From positions 1-36,478 of the forward strand of contig JAAYQX010000004.1 in NCBI GenBank assembly GCA_012519085.1: a stretch of 36,478 nucleotides of DNA, given 5' to 3'. The number at the start of each line of letters is the position of its first letter. Position 1 is the first letter of the stretch. The DNA is from Clostridiaceae bacterium (lineage in GTDB: Bacteria; Bacillota; Clostridia; Saccharofermentanales; DTU023). A program made the position numbers and the translations under genes. Positions 24,417-32,613 of this stretch are shown in pieces. Under the pieces are notes generated by a model, which worked only from the letters and a program-made list of their open reading frames with translations, had not been told where the DNA came from and did no database searches.

Positions 24417-24980
24417 TTACACCGGCAACACCGTTTTGCCATACAGCTCATTGATGACCTGAGCCAAACTGCAATACATGGCTGACAGACCGCAGAAAAT
24501 CCCAACCACACCGCCGACTCTGGTAATCTCAACCATTCCGGTAAAGTCACCGGCCGCCAGCAGGAAAAACAATGTTGCCAGGGACAAAAACACCACCTGC
24601 AGTCCACGGTTCAGACGCAAAGTTCCTACAAACATCAATAGTGTAAACACACCCCAGCCCAGCAGATACCAGCCCATACTCGTCAGATCAGCGGCTTCGA
24701 TACCAGGAAACGGATTGAACCAGATCAGGATCAAAGACCACCAGAACAAGCCATAAGCCGTAAAAGCCGTGGCCCCGAAAGTATTATTCTTAAAGAACTC
24801 CATGATACCGGCAACAATCTGGGCCCCGCCTCCCAATGCAAAACCCATCGCCACAATAACAACCGACAACTTAATCAGACCAGCATTGTGCAAATTAAGC
24901 AGGACTGTCGTCATCCCAAATCCCAAAAGCCCCAAAGGCGAGGGATTCGCCAAAGTAAAACGGCCATTCTCAGAAGACAT
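24417..24980 (-). CDS. satP: Acetate/succinate transporter, GPR1/FUN34/YaaH (SatP) family
   Basis: Small membrane channel or symporter for acetate and related monocarboxylates. The signature [14 protein letters not shown] is at residues 12-25, followed by six hydrophobic helices, with [13 protein letters not shown] and a [11 protein letters not shown] helix as in family members. Length (187) is normal. GGAGG lies about seven bases before ATG 24980. It is convergent with rtcB and follows the broken TIGR04076-like gene. Direction and true substrate in this organism are inferred from the family. Confidence 0.93.
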   Translation of the reverse strand: MSSENGRFTLANPSPLGLLGFGMTTVLLNLHNAGLIKLSVVIVAMGFALGGGAQIVAGIMEFFKNNTFGATAFTAYGLFWWSLILIWFNPFPGIEAADLTSMGWYLLGWGVFTLLMFVGTLRLNRGLQVVFLSLATLFFLLAAGDFTGMVEITRVGGVVGIFCGLSAMYCSLAQVINELYGKTVLPV

Positions 24981-25222
24981 TACAACACCTCCAAAATGAT
25001 ATTAGTCCATGACTTGCCCTATTGTGGACTAAGCCGTCATATAAAGCAATCTCAACCGGTCTTTCCTGCCACAACTTATAGTCAATATCTTGTTGCGCAG
25101 GCGCTAAAAAACAGGTCCGGTTTCTCAGACATCAGTAGCGCCACTCAAAGTGCAGGAAATCGCCAAAACGCCGGAATTGAATTCATAGCACCTGCGGAAA
25201 ACGAATCTATTGCCAACGTCAC

Positions 25223-25539
25223 TCATTCTGCAGCGTCTTCGTCTAAAGTCTCTAGCAAGAAGCTAACCGGACGAAAACCATCATTGCAGGAAATCATCGC
25301 TGACCGCTTATTTTTCATCCAGCCGTCGTAGATATCCTCACCACCGTGGGCCAGAGTCATCACAAAAGGCGACATCGTATCCCAGGCGCTATCACATAAC
25401 CCCTCCGGCTGGCACCAGCCTTCCGCTATGAACACCTGTCCTCGAACATATCGCAGGCATTCTCCAGAGGCTCCTCATACTCAGAAATCAAATCCTGATG
25501 CACTACCTTCCGCATTACTGTAATTTTTACTTTTTTCAT
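25223..25539 (-). pseudogene. Frameshifted TIGR04076-family small protein gene
   Basis: Two adjoining minus-strand frames make one recognisable small protein. The first runs from ATG 25539 (MKKVKITVM, then HQDLISEYEEPLENACDMFED), preceded by GGAGG, and hits TAG at 25426. The second, open from about 25435 to TGA at 25223, continues VFIAEGWCQPEGLCDSAW and has SCNDGFRPVSF. Together they match my recollection of the TIGR04076 family (CPxF..GQ.F, PEGFCD.AW, CCTDGLRPV). The break lies after GAGGAC, where the family has a Gly-Gln pair, so a few bases appear lost (a four-base loss would fit). Function of the family is not established. A sequencing error would restore an intact gene of about 105 residues. 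The flanking 24981-25222 and 25540-25677 show no gene. Confidence 0.75.
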
Positions 25540-25677
25540 CCCAGGCCTCCGAGGATATAACAAAACAGTACAAGCAAATACGTATCGTCAAGCAACCGCA
25601 GCCCGAGGTATTCTCTTTCACCATGAAAAAGTATTTCCTGAATATCCCTTTTGCTTATTCATTTTACAAATTAAATA

Positions 25678-26661
25678 TCATCCAATTTCGCCGTTGCTAA
25701 TCATTTCTGCAATTTCTTTGGCAAAATATGTGATATAAATATTTGCACCGGCACGATAGGCGCTAACCGCCATTTCTGCAATAATACGTTCTTCATCTAT
25801 CCAGCCTCTAGCTCCCGCCGCCTTAACCATAGCATATTCGCCGCTGACACTATAGGCGGCGAGGGGGACATCCACCATATCTCTTACATTGGCTATAATA
25901 TCCAGGTAGGACATGGCAGGCTTAACCATAACAATATCTGCTCCCTCCTCAATATCCAGCATAATCTCTCTTATTCCCTCTTTCCCATTATGATAATCCA
26001 TTTGATAACTTCTCCTGTCACCAAAAGTAGGAGCGGAGCCAGCCGCCTCGCGAAATGGCCCGTAAAAGCCTGAAGCGTATTTGGCTGAATATGCCATAAT
26101 GGGCACATCGATAAATCCCTTTTCATCTAGCGCTTTACGGATTGCCAGCACTCTTCCGTCCATCATATCCGAAGGAGCTACCATATCTGCCCCTGCCTGA
26201 GCATGGGATAGAGCTGTTTGAGCAATAAGCTTCACACTCTCGTCGTTTAAAATTCTATCCTCACAAATCACTCCACAATGCCCATGGCTCATATACTCAC
26301 ATAAGCAGACATCGGTAATAAAGTACATCTCGGGACATTCTTGCTTCCCCGCTCTTAGGGAACGCTGGACCACTCCATTTTCAGCATAAGCCTGAGAAGC
26401 CGTTTCATCCTTAGTAGCAGGAATTCCAAAAAGCATAACCGCATTGACCCCCCAGGAAGACACCTCCTTTAACTTGTCAATATAGGTGTCCACTGTATAT
26501 CTGAATTGTCCCGGCATTGCCTCTATTGCTTCGACCTTATTGTCGCCATCCATAACAAACATCGGATATACAAGGGAAGCCTCATCCAGCCTGGTTTCCC
26601 TAACCATTTTTCTGAGATTTTCTCTGCTCCTAAGTCGCCTGGGTCGATAAATAAGTTCCAT
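25678..26661 (-). CDS. hemB: Delta-aminolevulinic acid dehydratase (porphobilinogen synthase)
   Basis: Condenses two 5-aminolevulinate molecules to porphobilinogen. Seen: zinc-binding cysteines in DVCLCEYMSHGHCG, the first active lysine in YSAKYASGFYGPFREAAGS, and the Schiff-base lysine in MVKPAMSYLD. ATG 26661 (MELIYRPRRLR) gives the usual length of 327; the frame stays open nine codons further to 26688. The start overlaps the 3' end of the CobA-HemD gene by 32 bases. Last gene of the tetrapyrrole cluster. The three-cysteine site indicates a zinc-dependent enzyme. Confidence 0.97.
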   Translation of the reverse strand: MELIYRPRRLRSRENLRKMVRETRLDEASLVYPMFVMDGDNKVEAIEAMPGQFRYTVDTYIDKLKEVSSWGVNAVMLFGIPATKDETASQAYAENGVVQRSLRAGKQECPEMYFITDVCLCEYMSHGHCGVICEDRILNDESVKLIAQTALSHAQAGADMVAPSDMMDGRVLAIRKALDEKGFIDVPIMAYSAKYASGFYGPFREAAGSAPTFGDRRSYQMDYHNGKEGIREIMLDIEEGADIVMVKPAMSYLDIIANVRDMVDVPLAAYSVSGEYAMVKAAGARGWIDEERIIAEMAVSAYRAGANIYITYFAKEIAEMISNGEIG

Positions 26662-28180
26662 TTGCTTCTGCCTTTCTATCTTGAACATAATCTAAAATAC
26701 ATTCACACATACTCTCTATGGTTGCACTTTCTGACACGATAGTTTTAAAACCGTAACCTTGGGCTGCCTCATTGGTTTGTCTGCCGATACAAACACCCAT
26801 AACAGAGGAAAAGTCCTTAGTCTTTGTCGCAAGCTTAACAAAATTATGCACAGTCGAAGCACTCGTAAAGGTAACAAAATCCATATCCCTATTTTTTATC
26901 ATTTCATCTAAATCCAACCAGTCGTGACTTTCTAAAACAGTATCATATACGGGCAGATCCAAAAGCTCTGCACCACTTTGTGCTAATGTCTCTGTAAGAA
27001 CCTGACTCCCTAGGCGTGCTCTTGGGATCATCACCCTATCAGTATTTGATAATTTTCCTACTAAGCCCCTGGCCAAATATTCTGTATCGTATATTTCAGG
27101 AACAAAATCAGCAATAATCCCCTGCTTAAACAGCGCCTTGCTTGTGCCTGCCCCAATTACTGCAAATTTTGTATTGTAAAACTTTCTTACATCAAGATTC
27201 ATAGACTTAAATTTGTTAAAAAATATTTCCACCCCTGCGGGAGACGTAAACACAATCCAACTGTACTTCTCTATATAGGAGAGAGCCGTATCAAATTCTT
27301 TATTTTCAGTTGGTATAATCTTGATAGTAGGTATTTCCACAACATCCGCCCCTAGGCTACGCAGCCTGCTGGTCAGCTTACTGCTTCTACTTTTAGGTCT
27401 TGTTACAAAGATTTTCCTGCCAAACAAGGGTAAGTCTTCTATCCAGGACAAGCTGTCAGATAGGCTGCAAACATGCCCCACCACAATAATGGCAGGGGTA
27501 AGCACTCCCTCCTGTTTTACCTTTTCCTCTAAAGTAGATATGCTGGCCACAATTCTTTTCTGATCTCTTGTCGTTCCACGAGATAGTATTGCCGCCGGCA
27601 TATCCGGACTCATTCCCGCTGCTAGCAATCCCACCATAATATCGTGTAGCGCACTAACTCCCATCATAAAGATATAGGTTCCCTTTAATGCCGTGAGAGA
27701 CTTAAAATCTATATCTAATTTCTCTCCCTCCCTTTTGTGGGCAGTAATAAAATGAACTGAGGAAGCAAATTTCCTATGCGTAACAGGAATTCCATTATAG
27801 GCAGATACTGCAATAGGCGAGGTTATCCCCGGCACAATCTCAAATGCGATCCCTTTGTTCCTTAAATATTCCGCCTCTTCTCCCCCACGTCCAAACAAAT
27901 AGGGATCGCCACCCTTTAATCTGACAACCCTTTGTCCCTGTAGGACTTCATCACATATTATTCGATTAATCTCATCCTGAGGGATTAAATGATTTCCTGC
28001 ACGTTTTCCAACATTAATGCATTTGGCTCCCGACGGAATCATTGCCAAAATACCATGTCCCACCAATGCATCATGGATAACAACCTGCGCTCTATCTAAT
28101 ACATCTTTACCTTTGATAGTAATTAAGTGTGGGTCTCCGGGACCTGCACCCACCAGCCATACCTTGCCTTTACACATCAT
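26630..28180 (-). CDS. Fused uroporphyrinogen-III C-methyltransferase (CobA) and uroporphyrinogen-III synthase (HemD)
   Basis: Two consecutive activities in one 516-residue chain. Residues 1-245 are CobA/SUMT, which uses SAM to methylate uroporphyrinogen III to precorrin-2: VGAGPGDPHLITIKG, VRLKGGDPYLFGRGGEE, PGITSPIAV and GTYIFMMGV. Residues 255-500 are HemD, which closes and inverts ring D of hydroxymethylbilane: FVTRP, FTSPAGVEIFF, TFTSASTVHNF. HemD makes the CobA substrate, so the fusion channels flux toward siroheme and cobalamin. Such fusions are known in clostridia. AGGAG precedes two adjacent ATGs. It lies 31 bases after hemC. Confidence 0.96.
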   Translation of the reverse strand: MMCKGKVWLVGAGPGDPHLITIKGKDVLDRAQVVIHDALVGHGILAMIPSGAKCINVGKRAGNHLIPQDEINRIICDEVLQGQRVVRLKGGDPYLFGRGGEEAEYLRNKGIAFEIVPGITSPIAVSAYNGIPVTHRKFASSVHFITAHKREGEKLDIDFKSLTALKGTYIFMMGVSALHDIMVGLLAAGMSPDMPAAILSRGTTRDQKRIVASISTLEEKVKQEGVLTPAIIVVGHVCSLSDSLSWIEDLPLFGRKIFVTRPKSRSSKLTSRLRSLGADVVEIPTIKIIPTENKEFDTALSYIEKYSWIVFTSPAGVEIFFNKFKSMNLDVRKFYNTKFAVIGAGTSKALFKQGIIADFVPEIYDTEYLARGLVGKLSNTDRVMIPRARLGSQVLTETLAQSGAELLDLPVYDTVLESHDWLDLDEMIKNRDMDFVTFTSASTVHNFVKLATKTKDFSSVMGVCIGRQTNEAAQGYGFKTIVSESATIESMCECILDYVQDRKAEANGTYLSTQAT

Positions 28181-28211
28181 TAGCTCCTATTTATTGAAAC
28201 TAAATCAAATT

Positions 28212-29105
28212 TTATGTTTTCATTCTTTCTTCCGTCAGGAAATGCTCAGCCATTTTTACACCCAGCTCCTGAGCATTTTCCCTTTTATCTGTCATAGTAT
28301 GCTTTTCATAATTTTTTGTATTCTCGTGATAATATAGTGCCGTTAAACTAATATTTTCTCCATTAATTTGGGCATGGGCTGCAATAGGGGAAGAACAGCC
28401 ACCATTAACATATCTTATAAAAGTCCTTTCACAAATGGCCTGATAGGTAGCATCTTCATCAAAAAATCCCTCAAGAAAGCTGTAATCCTCTCCCGCACGT
28501 CCTTGCACTGAAAGAATGCCCTGACCCGCCGAGGGCAACATTTCCTCCACCTCAAAATACCTGTTAATTCTATGGGTAAGCCCAATCCTCTTAAGTCCTG
28601 CTGCAGCTAAAACCAGTGCTGAATATTCCCCCCTGTCAAGTTTTAAGAGTCTAGTTTGAAGATTACCCCTAATATTTTCCACCTTTGCCATGGGATAAAT
28701 ATTCTTTAGTTGCAAGGTTCTTCTAAGGGAGGAGCAACCTATTACTGACTTTCCATCGTACTCCTTTACTCCCTTTGGCAATACAAGTACGTCCCTTGGA
28801 TCCTCTCTTTTGGAGAACCCTATAATAGGAATCTCTTTAGGTATATCCATTGGCATATCTTTTAAACTGTGAACAGAAATATCGCTTCTTCTATCCATTA
28901 GGGCATGGTCTAATTCCTTAACAAACAGCCCTTTGCCACCAATTTCATATAGTGGGCCATTAAGGTTTATATCACCTGTGGTTTTCATCGTTAAAAGGCT
29001 AGCCTCTATCTCAGGACAGTGCTCACGTATATAATCAATCACCATACTGCTTTGGGCTACTGCCAGCTTACTGTCACGGCTTCCAATAACTAATTTCCTA
29101 GCCAT
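28212..29105 (-). CDS. hemC: Hydroxymethylbilane synthase (porphobilinogen deaminase)
   Basis: Polymerises four porphobilinogens to hydroxymethylbilane. Seen: N-terminal IGSRDSKLAVAQ, the HSLKDMP catalytic aspartate region, CSSLRRTLQL, RGNLQTRL, LPSAGQG, and the dipyrromethane-cofactor cysteine C237 in NGGCSSPIAAHA. Length 297 is normal. Its start overlaps the end of the precorrin-2 dehydrogenase gene by eight bases, so the two are probably translated together. Confidence 0.97.
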   Translation of the reverse strand: MARKLVIGSRDSKLAVAQSSMVIDYIREHCPEIEASLLTMKTTGDINLNGPLYEIGGKGLFVKELDHALMDRRSDISVHSLKDMPMDIPKEIPIIGFSKREDPRDVLVLPKGVKEYDGKSVIGCSSLRRTLQLKNIYPMAKVENIRGNLQTRLLKLDRGEYSALVLAAAGLKRIGLTHRINRYFEVEEMLPSAGQGILSVQGRAGEDYSFLEGFFDEDATYQAICERTFIRYVNGGCSSPIAAHAQINGENISLTALYYHENTKNYEKHTMTDKRENAQELGVKMAEHFLTEERMKT

Positions 29106-29652
29106 GATTATTCTCTAACAATTTTTGGATTTTAATTCTGGTTTCCTTTGTTTTAGTTGGTTTTTTCCCATTGGAGTTAATGCCTACCACAATATCATCT
29201 GTCACTACCACCGAGGGAAAGAAAAAATCACATAAGCTCTTGTCAGAAGCAACATTTTTCATTATCCCCATATCTTTACACAAACTAGCAATCCTTTCAT
29301 TTTCAGTCGGATAATTGCTGGCAATGATAACCATATCCATACCATTTAAGTCAGAATCCAAGAAGCATCTTTTCTTACAGCTTAGCCGACCATTGTAAAC
29401 GACCTCACTGTCACATACTTCGTCTGAATTATTTGAATTACAATTTGTAATTTTATCTTTATATAGACAGCCTTTACTATAGGTTTGATTTATAATCCCG
29501 TTAAATTCTTCGCAAAAATCAGGAGCGACAACTATAATATCACATCCGAATTTCAATAATATCCTTATTCGTCGTGAGGCAACAGGTCCTGCACCGATAA
29601 CCAGAATCTTCTTCCCTGATAAATCAACAAATAATGGGAAATAGCGCTCCAT
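29098..29652 (-). CDS. Precorrin-2 dehydrogenase (SirC/CysG N-domain type) with a Cys-rich insertion
   Basis: Oxidises precorrin-2 to sirohydrochlorin with NAD. The Rossmann start is clear: FPLFVDLSGKKILVIGAGPVASRRI and DIIVVAPDF; later LCDFFFPSVV and SNGKKPTKT match the family's substrate side. Two oddities: an insertion at about residues 58-100 carrying five cysteines (62, 71, 80, 92, 96), and ASNYPTEN where relatives usually have an Asp-containing ATDD-type motif. The latter could reduce catalysis or chelation, if aligned correctly. AAAGGA lies shortly before ATG 29652. It overlaps hemC by eight bases. Its codons are noticeably AT-rich. Confidence 0.85.
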   Translation of the reverse strand: MERYFPLFVDLSGKKILVIGAGPVASRRIRILLKFGCDIIVVAPDFCEEFNGIINQTYSKGCLYKDKITNCNSNNSDEVCDSEVVYNGRLSCKKRCFLDSDLNGMDMVIIASNYPTENERIASLCKDMGIMKNVASDKSLCDFFFPSVVVTDDIVVGINSNGKKPTKTKETRIKIQKLLENNHG

Positions 29653-29752
29653 AAGCTTCCTTTTGGTAATGCCTATCTACATTTATTCTTTGGTTATATA
29701 CAACCAGCACCATTTACAAAATAGGCTCTTGACGTATTTTAAAGTCAATAGA

Positions 29753-30430
29753 CTATTTAACAATAATAAGGGAATAATAGCTTCCCTTTTCCGGAATTTC
29801 GTCCAGAGAATAATAAATTTTCTCCCCCTCCATTCCACAATTTTCTACCATTACTGCACTGCTGCCATTTTCCATAAGGGTTTTCTTTACATCTGAGAGT
29901 TTACTTGCCGCCTTCATTAACACTTTGGTTCCTGAAAGCTTTAAGGCATCATCAATTTGATAGGATGCCGGGATAACGTGAAGTATTTCCTCCCTCTCCA
30001 CCAGGCTATCATTAAACTTAGCAGCCACTGCACAAAACGAGGGAATTCCGTTTATTATCTCCGCTTCGTAGCCCTTTAGTGTTACAAGTCGTTGGATATA
30101 AATATAGGTTGAATAAACTGTAGGATCCCCCAGAGTAAGCATGGCAACGTCTTCCCCCTGCTTTAAACAAGCTATAATTTTTTCGGCAGCCATGGTATAG
30201 CCGTTTTCTAATACCTTGCTGTCCTTTGTCATGGGAGTCTCAATTAAAAGAAGTTTTTTATTGGAAATCTCCGGACAAGCTTCCTTGGCAATCTTTAATG
30301 CCACAGACTCTGCAGGATTTTTCCCGGGTATTCCAATAACCGGACACTCATTCATTAGTCTTAATGCCTTTAAAGTAACTAATTCCGGGTCTCCCGGACC
30401 CACCCCTATTCCATACAATTTACCCTGCAC
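29753..30430 (-). CDS. cobI: Precorrin-2 / cobalt-factor II C20-methyltransferase
   Basis: SAM-dependent methylase of cobalamin corrin synthesis (CobI/CbiL). Seen: KLYGIGVGPGDPELVTLKA at the N terminus, GDPTVYSTYIYI, IINGIPSFCAVAA and the closing YYSLIIV. The GTG start at 30430 follows AAAGGG at eight bases and gives the usual N terminus. In this oxygen-free-type pathway the substrate is probably cobalt-factor II (CbiL role), but no other cobalamin gene is present to confirm. It is the first gene of the cluster, 100 bases before the dehydrogenase. Confidence 0.94.
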   Translation of the reverse strand: MQGKLYGIGVGPGDPELVTLKALRLMNECPVIGIPGKNPAESVALKIAKEACPEISNKKLLLIETPMTKDSKVLENGYTMAAEKIIACLKQGEDVAMLTLGDPTVYSTYIYIQRLVTLKGYEAEIINGIPSFCAVAAKFNDSLVEREEILHVIPASYQIDDALKLSGTKVLMKAASKLSDVKKTLMENGSSAVMVENCGMEGEKIYYSLDEIPEKGSYYSLIIVK

Positions 30431-30550
30431 GATATTTTCCCTTTGTTCTATTTTATAAGCATCCAGTTTCCGCTTGCCATCTTGATAGATAAAGTTACCA
30501 ATAAGATCACCTTGACCTCTAATTAGTGTATTTCACACCATAATAGTCAA

Positions 30551-31288
30551 TCACACAATATTTCCTAAGAAATAGGGCATCTGGATTCGCCACCAGGGCC
30601 AGTCATGGTGAACATCATAGCCCCAATAATCTATCCAGGCCGGTATATTCTTTTCTTGCAGAACTTCGCCTAGCATCCTGGTATGCTTGATTGAGTCTTC
30701 TTCCCAATTGCCCTGACCTGTGCAAATGATTATTTTCCCCTTTCTATACAAGTCGAGATAGTAAGAATCACGCATCCCTCTTAAATAGTCGACCGGGCTA
30801 TTCAGATACACATCAACGTCAGAGATGTCATTGCCGACAAAATATCTAACATCATAAATACCACTGAGCGCAATGACAGTATCAAAAACATCCGGATGTC
30901 TAAAATAGAAATTTGCACTGTGGTATCCGCCCATGCTGCAACCGGTTGTAACCATTGGATCTGTCCAGCCTGAATGAGATTTTACAAAGGGAATAAATTC
31001 ATCAATGATATAGCGATCGAAAACATTGTGCATTCTCGCTTTATCGCCGGGCCATTTATCCTTGGACAGCCAGCTCTCATTGTCAACACTATCGACTGTA
31101 TAGAAAATAAATTTACCGGCGTTTATGAAATCCTTTACAGCATCTATCATCTGAAAATCTTCATATTCATAAAACCTGCCACCTGAGGAAGGAAATACTA
31201 TTACAGGCTTACCACCATACCCATAAACCTTAAAGGCCATTTCCCGACCTAAATTTGAGCTATAAAATTGACGATATTCTATCTTCAT
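30551..31288 (-). CDS. Esterase-family alpha/beta hydrolase (putative esterase D type)
   Basis: Serine hydrolase of the PF00756 esterase family. The nucleophile elbow GCSMGGYHSANF is at residues 118-129, with HPDVFDTVIALSGIYD following, and a C-terminal histidine in HHDWPWW is the likely triad member; the acid is probably Asp in the intervening region. No signal peptide, so cytoplasmic. It lies 13 bases after the ATP-grasp gene with its own GGAGG, making a two-gene unit. The product could cleave an ester or acyl-peptide, but the substrate is unknown. Confidence 0.85.
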   Translation of the reverse strand: MKIEYRQFYSSNLGREMAFKVYGYGGKPVIVFPSSGGRFYEYEDFQMIDAVKDFINAGKFIFYTVDSVDNESWLSKDKWPGDKARMHNVFDRYIIDEFIPFVKSHSGWTDPMVTTGCSMGGYHSANFYFRHPDVFDTVIALSGIYDVRYFVGNDISDVDVYLNSPVDYLRGMRDSYYLDLYRKGKIIICTGQGNWEEDSIKHTRMLGEVLQEKNIPAWIDYWGYDVHHDWPWWRIQMPYFLGNIV

Positions 31289-31301
31289 TTATGCCTCCAA
31301 A

Positions 31302-32471
31302 TTAGTTACGAATTCTACAAGTAATATATTTTGCAGCTTCCATCAGTTCCTCGAAATCATATGATCTGATTATATAAGAATAGTTGCCCATTACTGCTGA
31401 AAATATATCGGGCATTGCCCCATGTCTAACAATCAGATGGCCATAATTATTTAAGACCTCATCCAGTGAATGTTTTAACTGGTCTTCGAGACCGAATTTC
31501 ACACCGACGAAAGCACAGTGATACTTAATTTCCGGCATTTTAAACTGCTCTTGACCCAAAATCATTTTGGCATATATGTCGAAAACACTTATATCGCTGG
31601 CATAATTGAACATATCCAATGACCATCCACCGGGAGGTCTGACATTTATTTCCAAGGCAATTAATTTGTCATCTTCAGTTCTGAAGAATTCCAAATGGAA
31701 GAATCTGTTTTTAATGCCGAATTCTTTAACAGCTCGCAGCCCTACCTCCATAAGATCATCGGGTATTTCTACCTGATTATGATAAGTATTGTCCAGATCC
31801 TCTTGAACGGTTTCCATAACACCGTCATAGACAAAGGAACTTAAAAACAAGATATTGCCGTCTTTGTCAACCAAGCCATCAAAGGTATGGATATCGCCGA
31901 CAATAAATTCTTCGACGAAGTAGTCAATAGAGGGTTTCAAAGAGAAGAACTTCTCTAATTCTTTATCATTCGAAATTTGATATGTGCCGGCTGCGCCCAC
32001 TCCTATATCAGGCTTGGCACAAATAGGATATCCGACTTTCTTAACAAATCTTTTCACCGATCTAATATCTTTTACAACTTCACCCTTGGCGACAGGGATT
32101 TTCGCTCTTTCAAAGACTTTTTTCATCTCAGATTTCTTTTTGATAGCCGGCATATCGTCGGTTTTCAATCCTTGGACATTAAAATCAGTTCTTAATTGCG
32201 CTTCCTTTTCAAGCCAATACTCATTATGCGATTCAATGAAATCAATTTTTCCGTATTTGAAAGTAAAATATCCGCATGCTCTCAATAGTTGATTGTAATC
32301 TTCCATATCATCAACTCTATAGTACTCAGTCAAAGAATCTATCAATTCTTCATCCAAATTTTCATAAGGTTCTGATGCAATTCCCAATACCTTTACACCA
32401 TGATCATTTAATGAGGTCACAAAATATTTAAAATTATCCGGGAAATGCGGCGAAATAAATACGTAATTCAT
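31302..32471 (-). CDS. ATP-grasp carboxylate-amine ligase-like protein
   Basis: Predicted ATP-dependent ligase joining a carboxylate to an amine or thiol through an acyl-phosphate. The N-terminal preATP-grasp region starts YVFISPHFPDNF; the ATP-grasp core shows PICAKPDIGVGAAGTYQI (ATP-binding Lys and glycine loop), YFVEEFIVGDIHTFDGL, and the metal-binding LEFFRT and ALEINVRPPGG. Length 389 is typical of DdlB/BtrJ-like stand-alone ATP-grasp proteins. GGAG lies eight bases before ATG 32471. It is paired tightly with the esterase downstream, with no other biosynthetic gene. Substrates are unknown. Confidence 0.85.
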   Translation of the reverse strand: MNYVFISPHFPDNFKYFVTSLNDHGVKVLGIASEPYENLDEELIDSLTEYYRVDDMEDYNQLLRACGYFTFKYGKIDFIESHNEYWLEKEAQLRTDFNVQGLKTDDMPAIKKKSEMKKVFERAKIPVAKGEVVKDIRSVKRFVKKVGYPICAKPDIGVGAAGTYQISNDKELEKFFSLKPSIDYFVEEFIVGDIHTFDGLVDKDGNILFLSSFVYDGVMETVQEDLDNTYHNQVEIPDDLMEVGLRAVKEFGIKNRFFHLEFFRTEDDKLIALEINVRPPGGWSLDMFNYASDISVFDIYAKMILGQEQFKMPEIKYHCAFVGVKFGLEDQLKHSLDEVLNNYGHLIVRHGAMPDIFSAVMGNYSYIIRSYDFEELMEAAKYITCRIRN

Positions 32472-32613
32472 AATATTGCTCCGATCTATAAATTCTTACT
32501 CATATTCTATAAATATTCCTTTAAAGCAATAATATAGCACATTTGTAATTTTTTGCACCTCATCTTTTAGTAAAGGATTTATAAAGTCAGCGGTTGCAAA
32601 TAACTAATGTAGA

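Noticed and set aside
24888-25331. A 147-residue plus-strand frame overlapping satP and the broken small gene
   Set aside because: It is antisense to satP and the pseudogene, lacks a ribosome site and has no domain-like segment.
29729-29748. TTGAC/GTCAA inverted arms in the cobI-sirC gap as an operator or promoter
   Set aside because: Five-base arms in AT-rich DNA are expected by chance, and no good -10 lies at the right distance.
30431-30532. A 34-codon frame open upstream of cobI and in phase with it
   Set aside because: It has no start codon, such a length is common by chance, and the GTG at 30430 gives a standard CobI N terminus with a good ribosome site.
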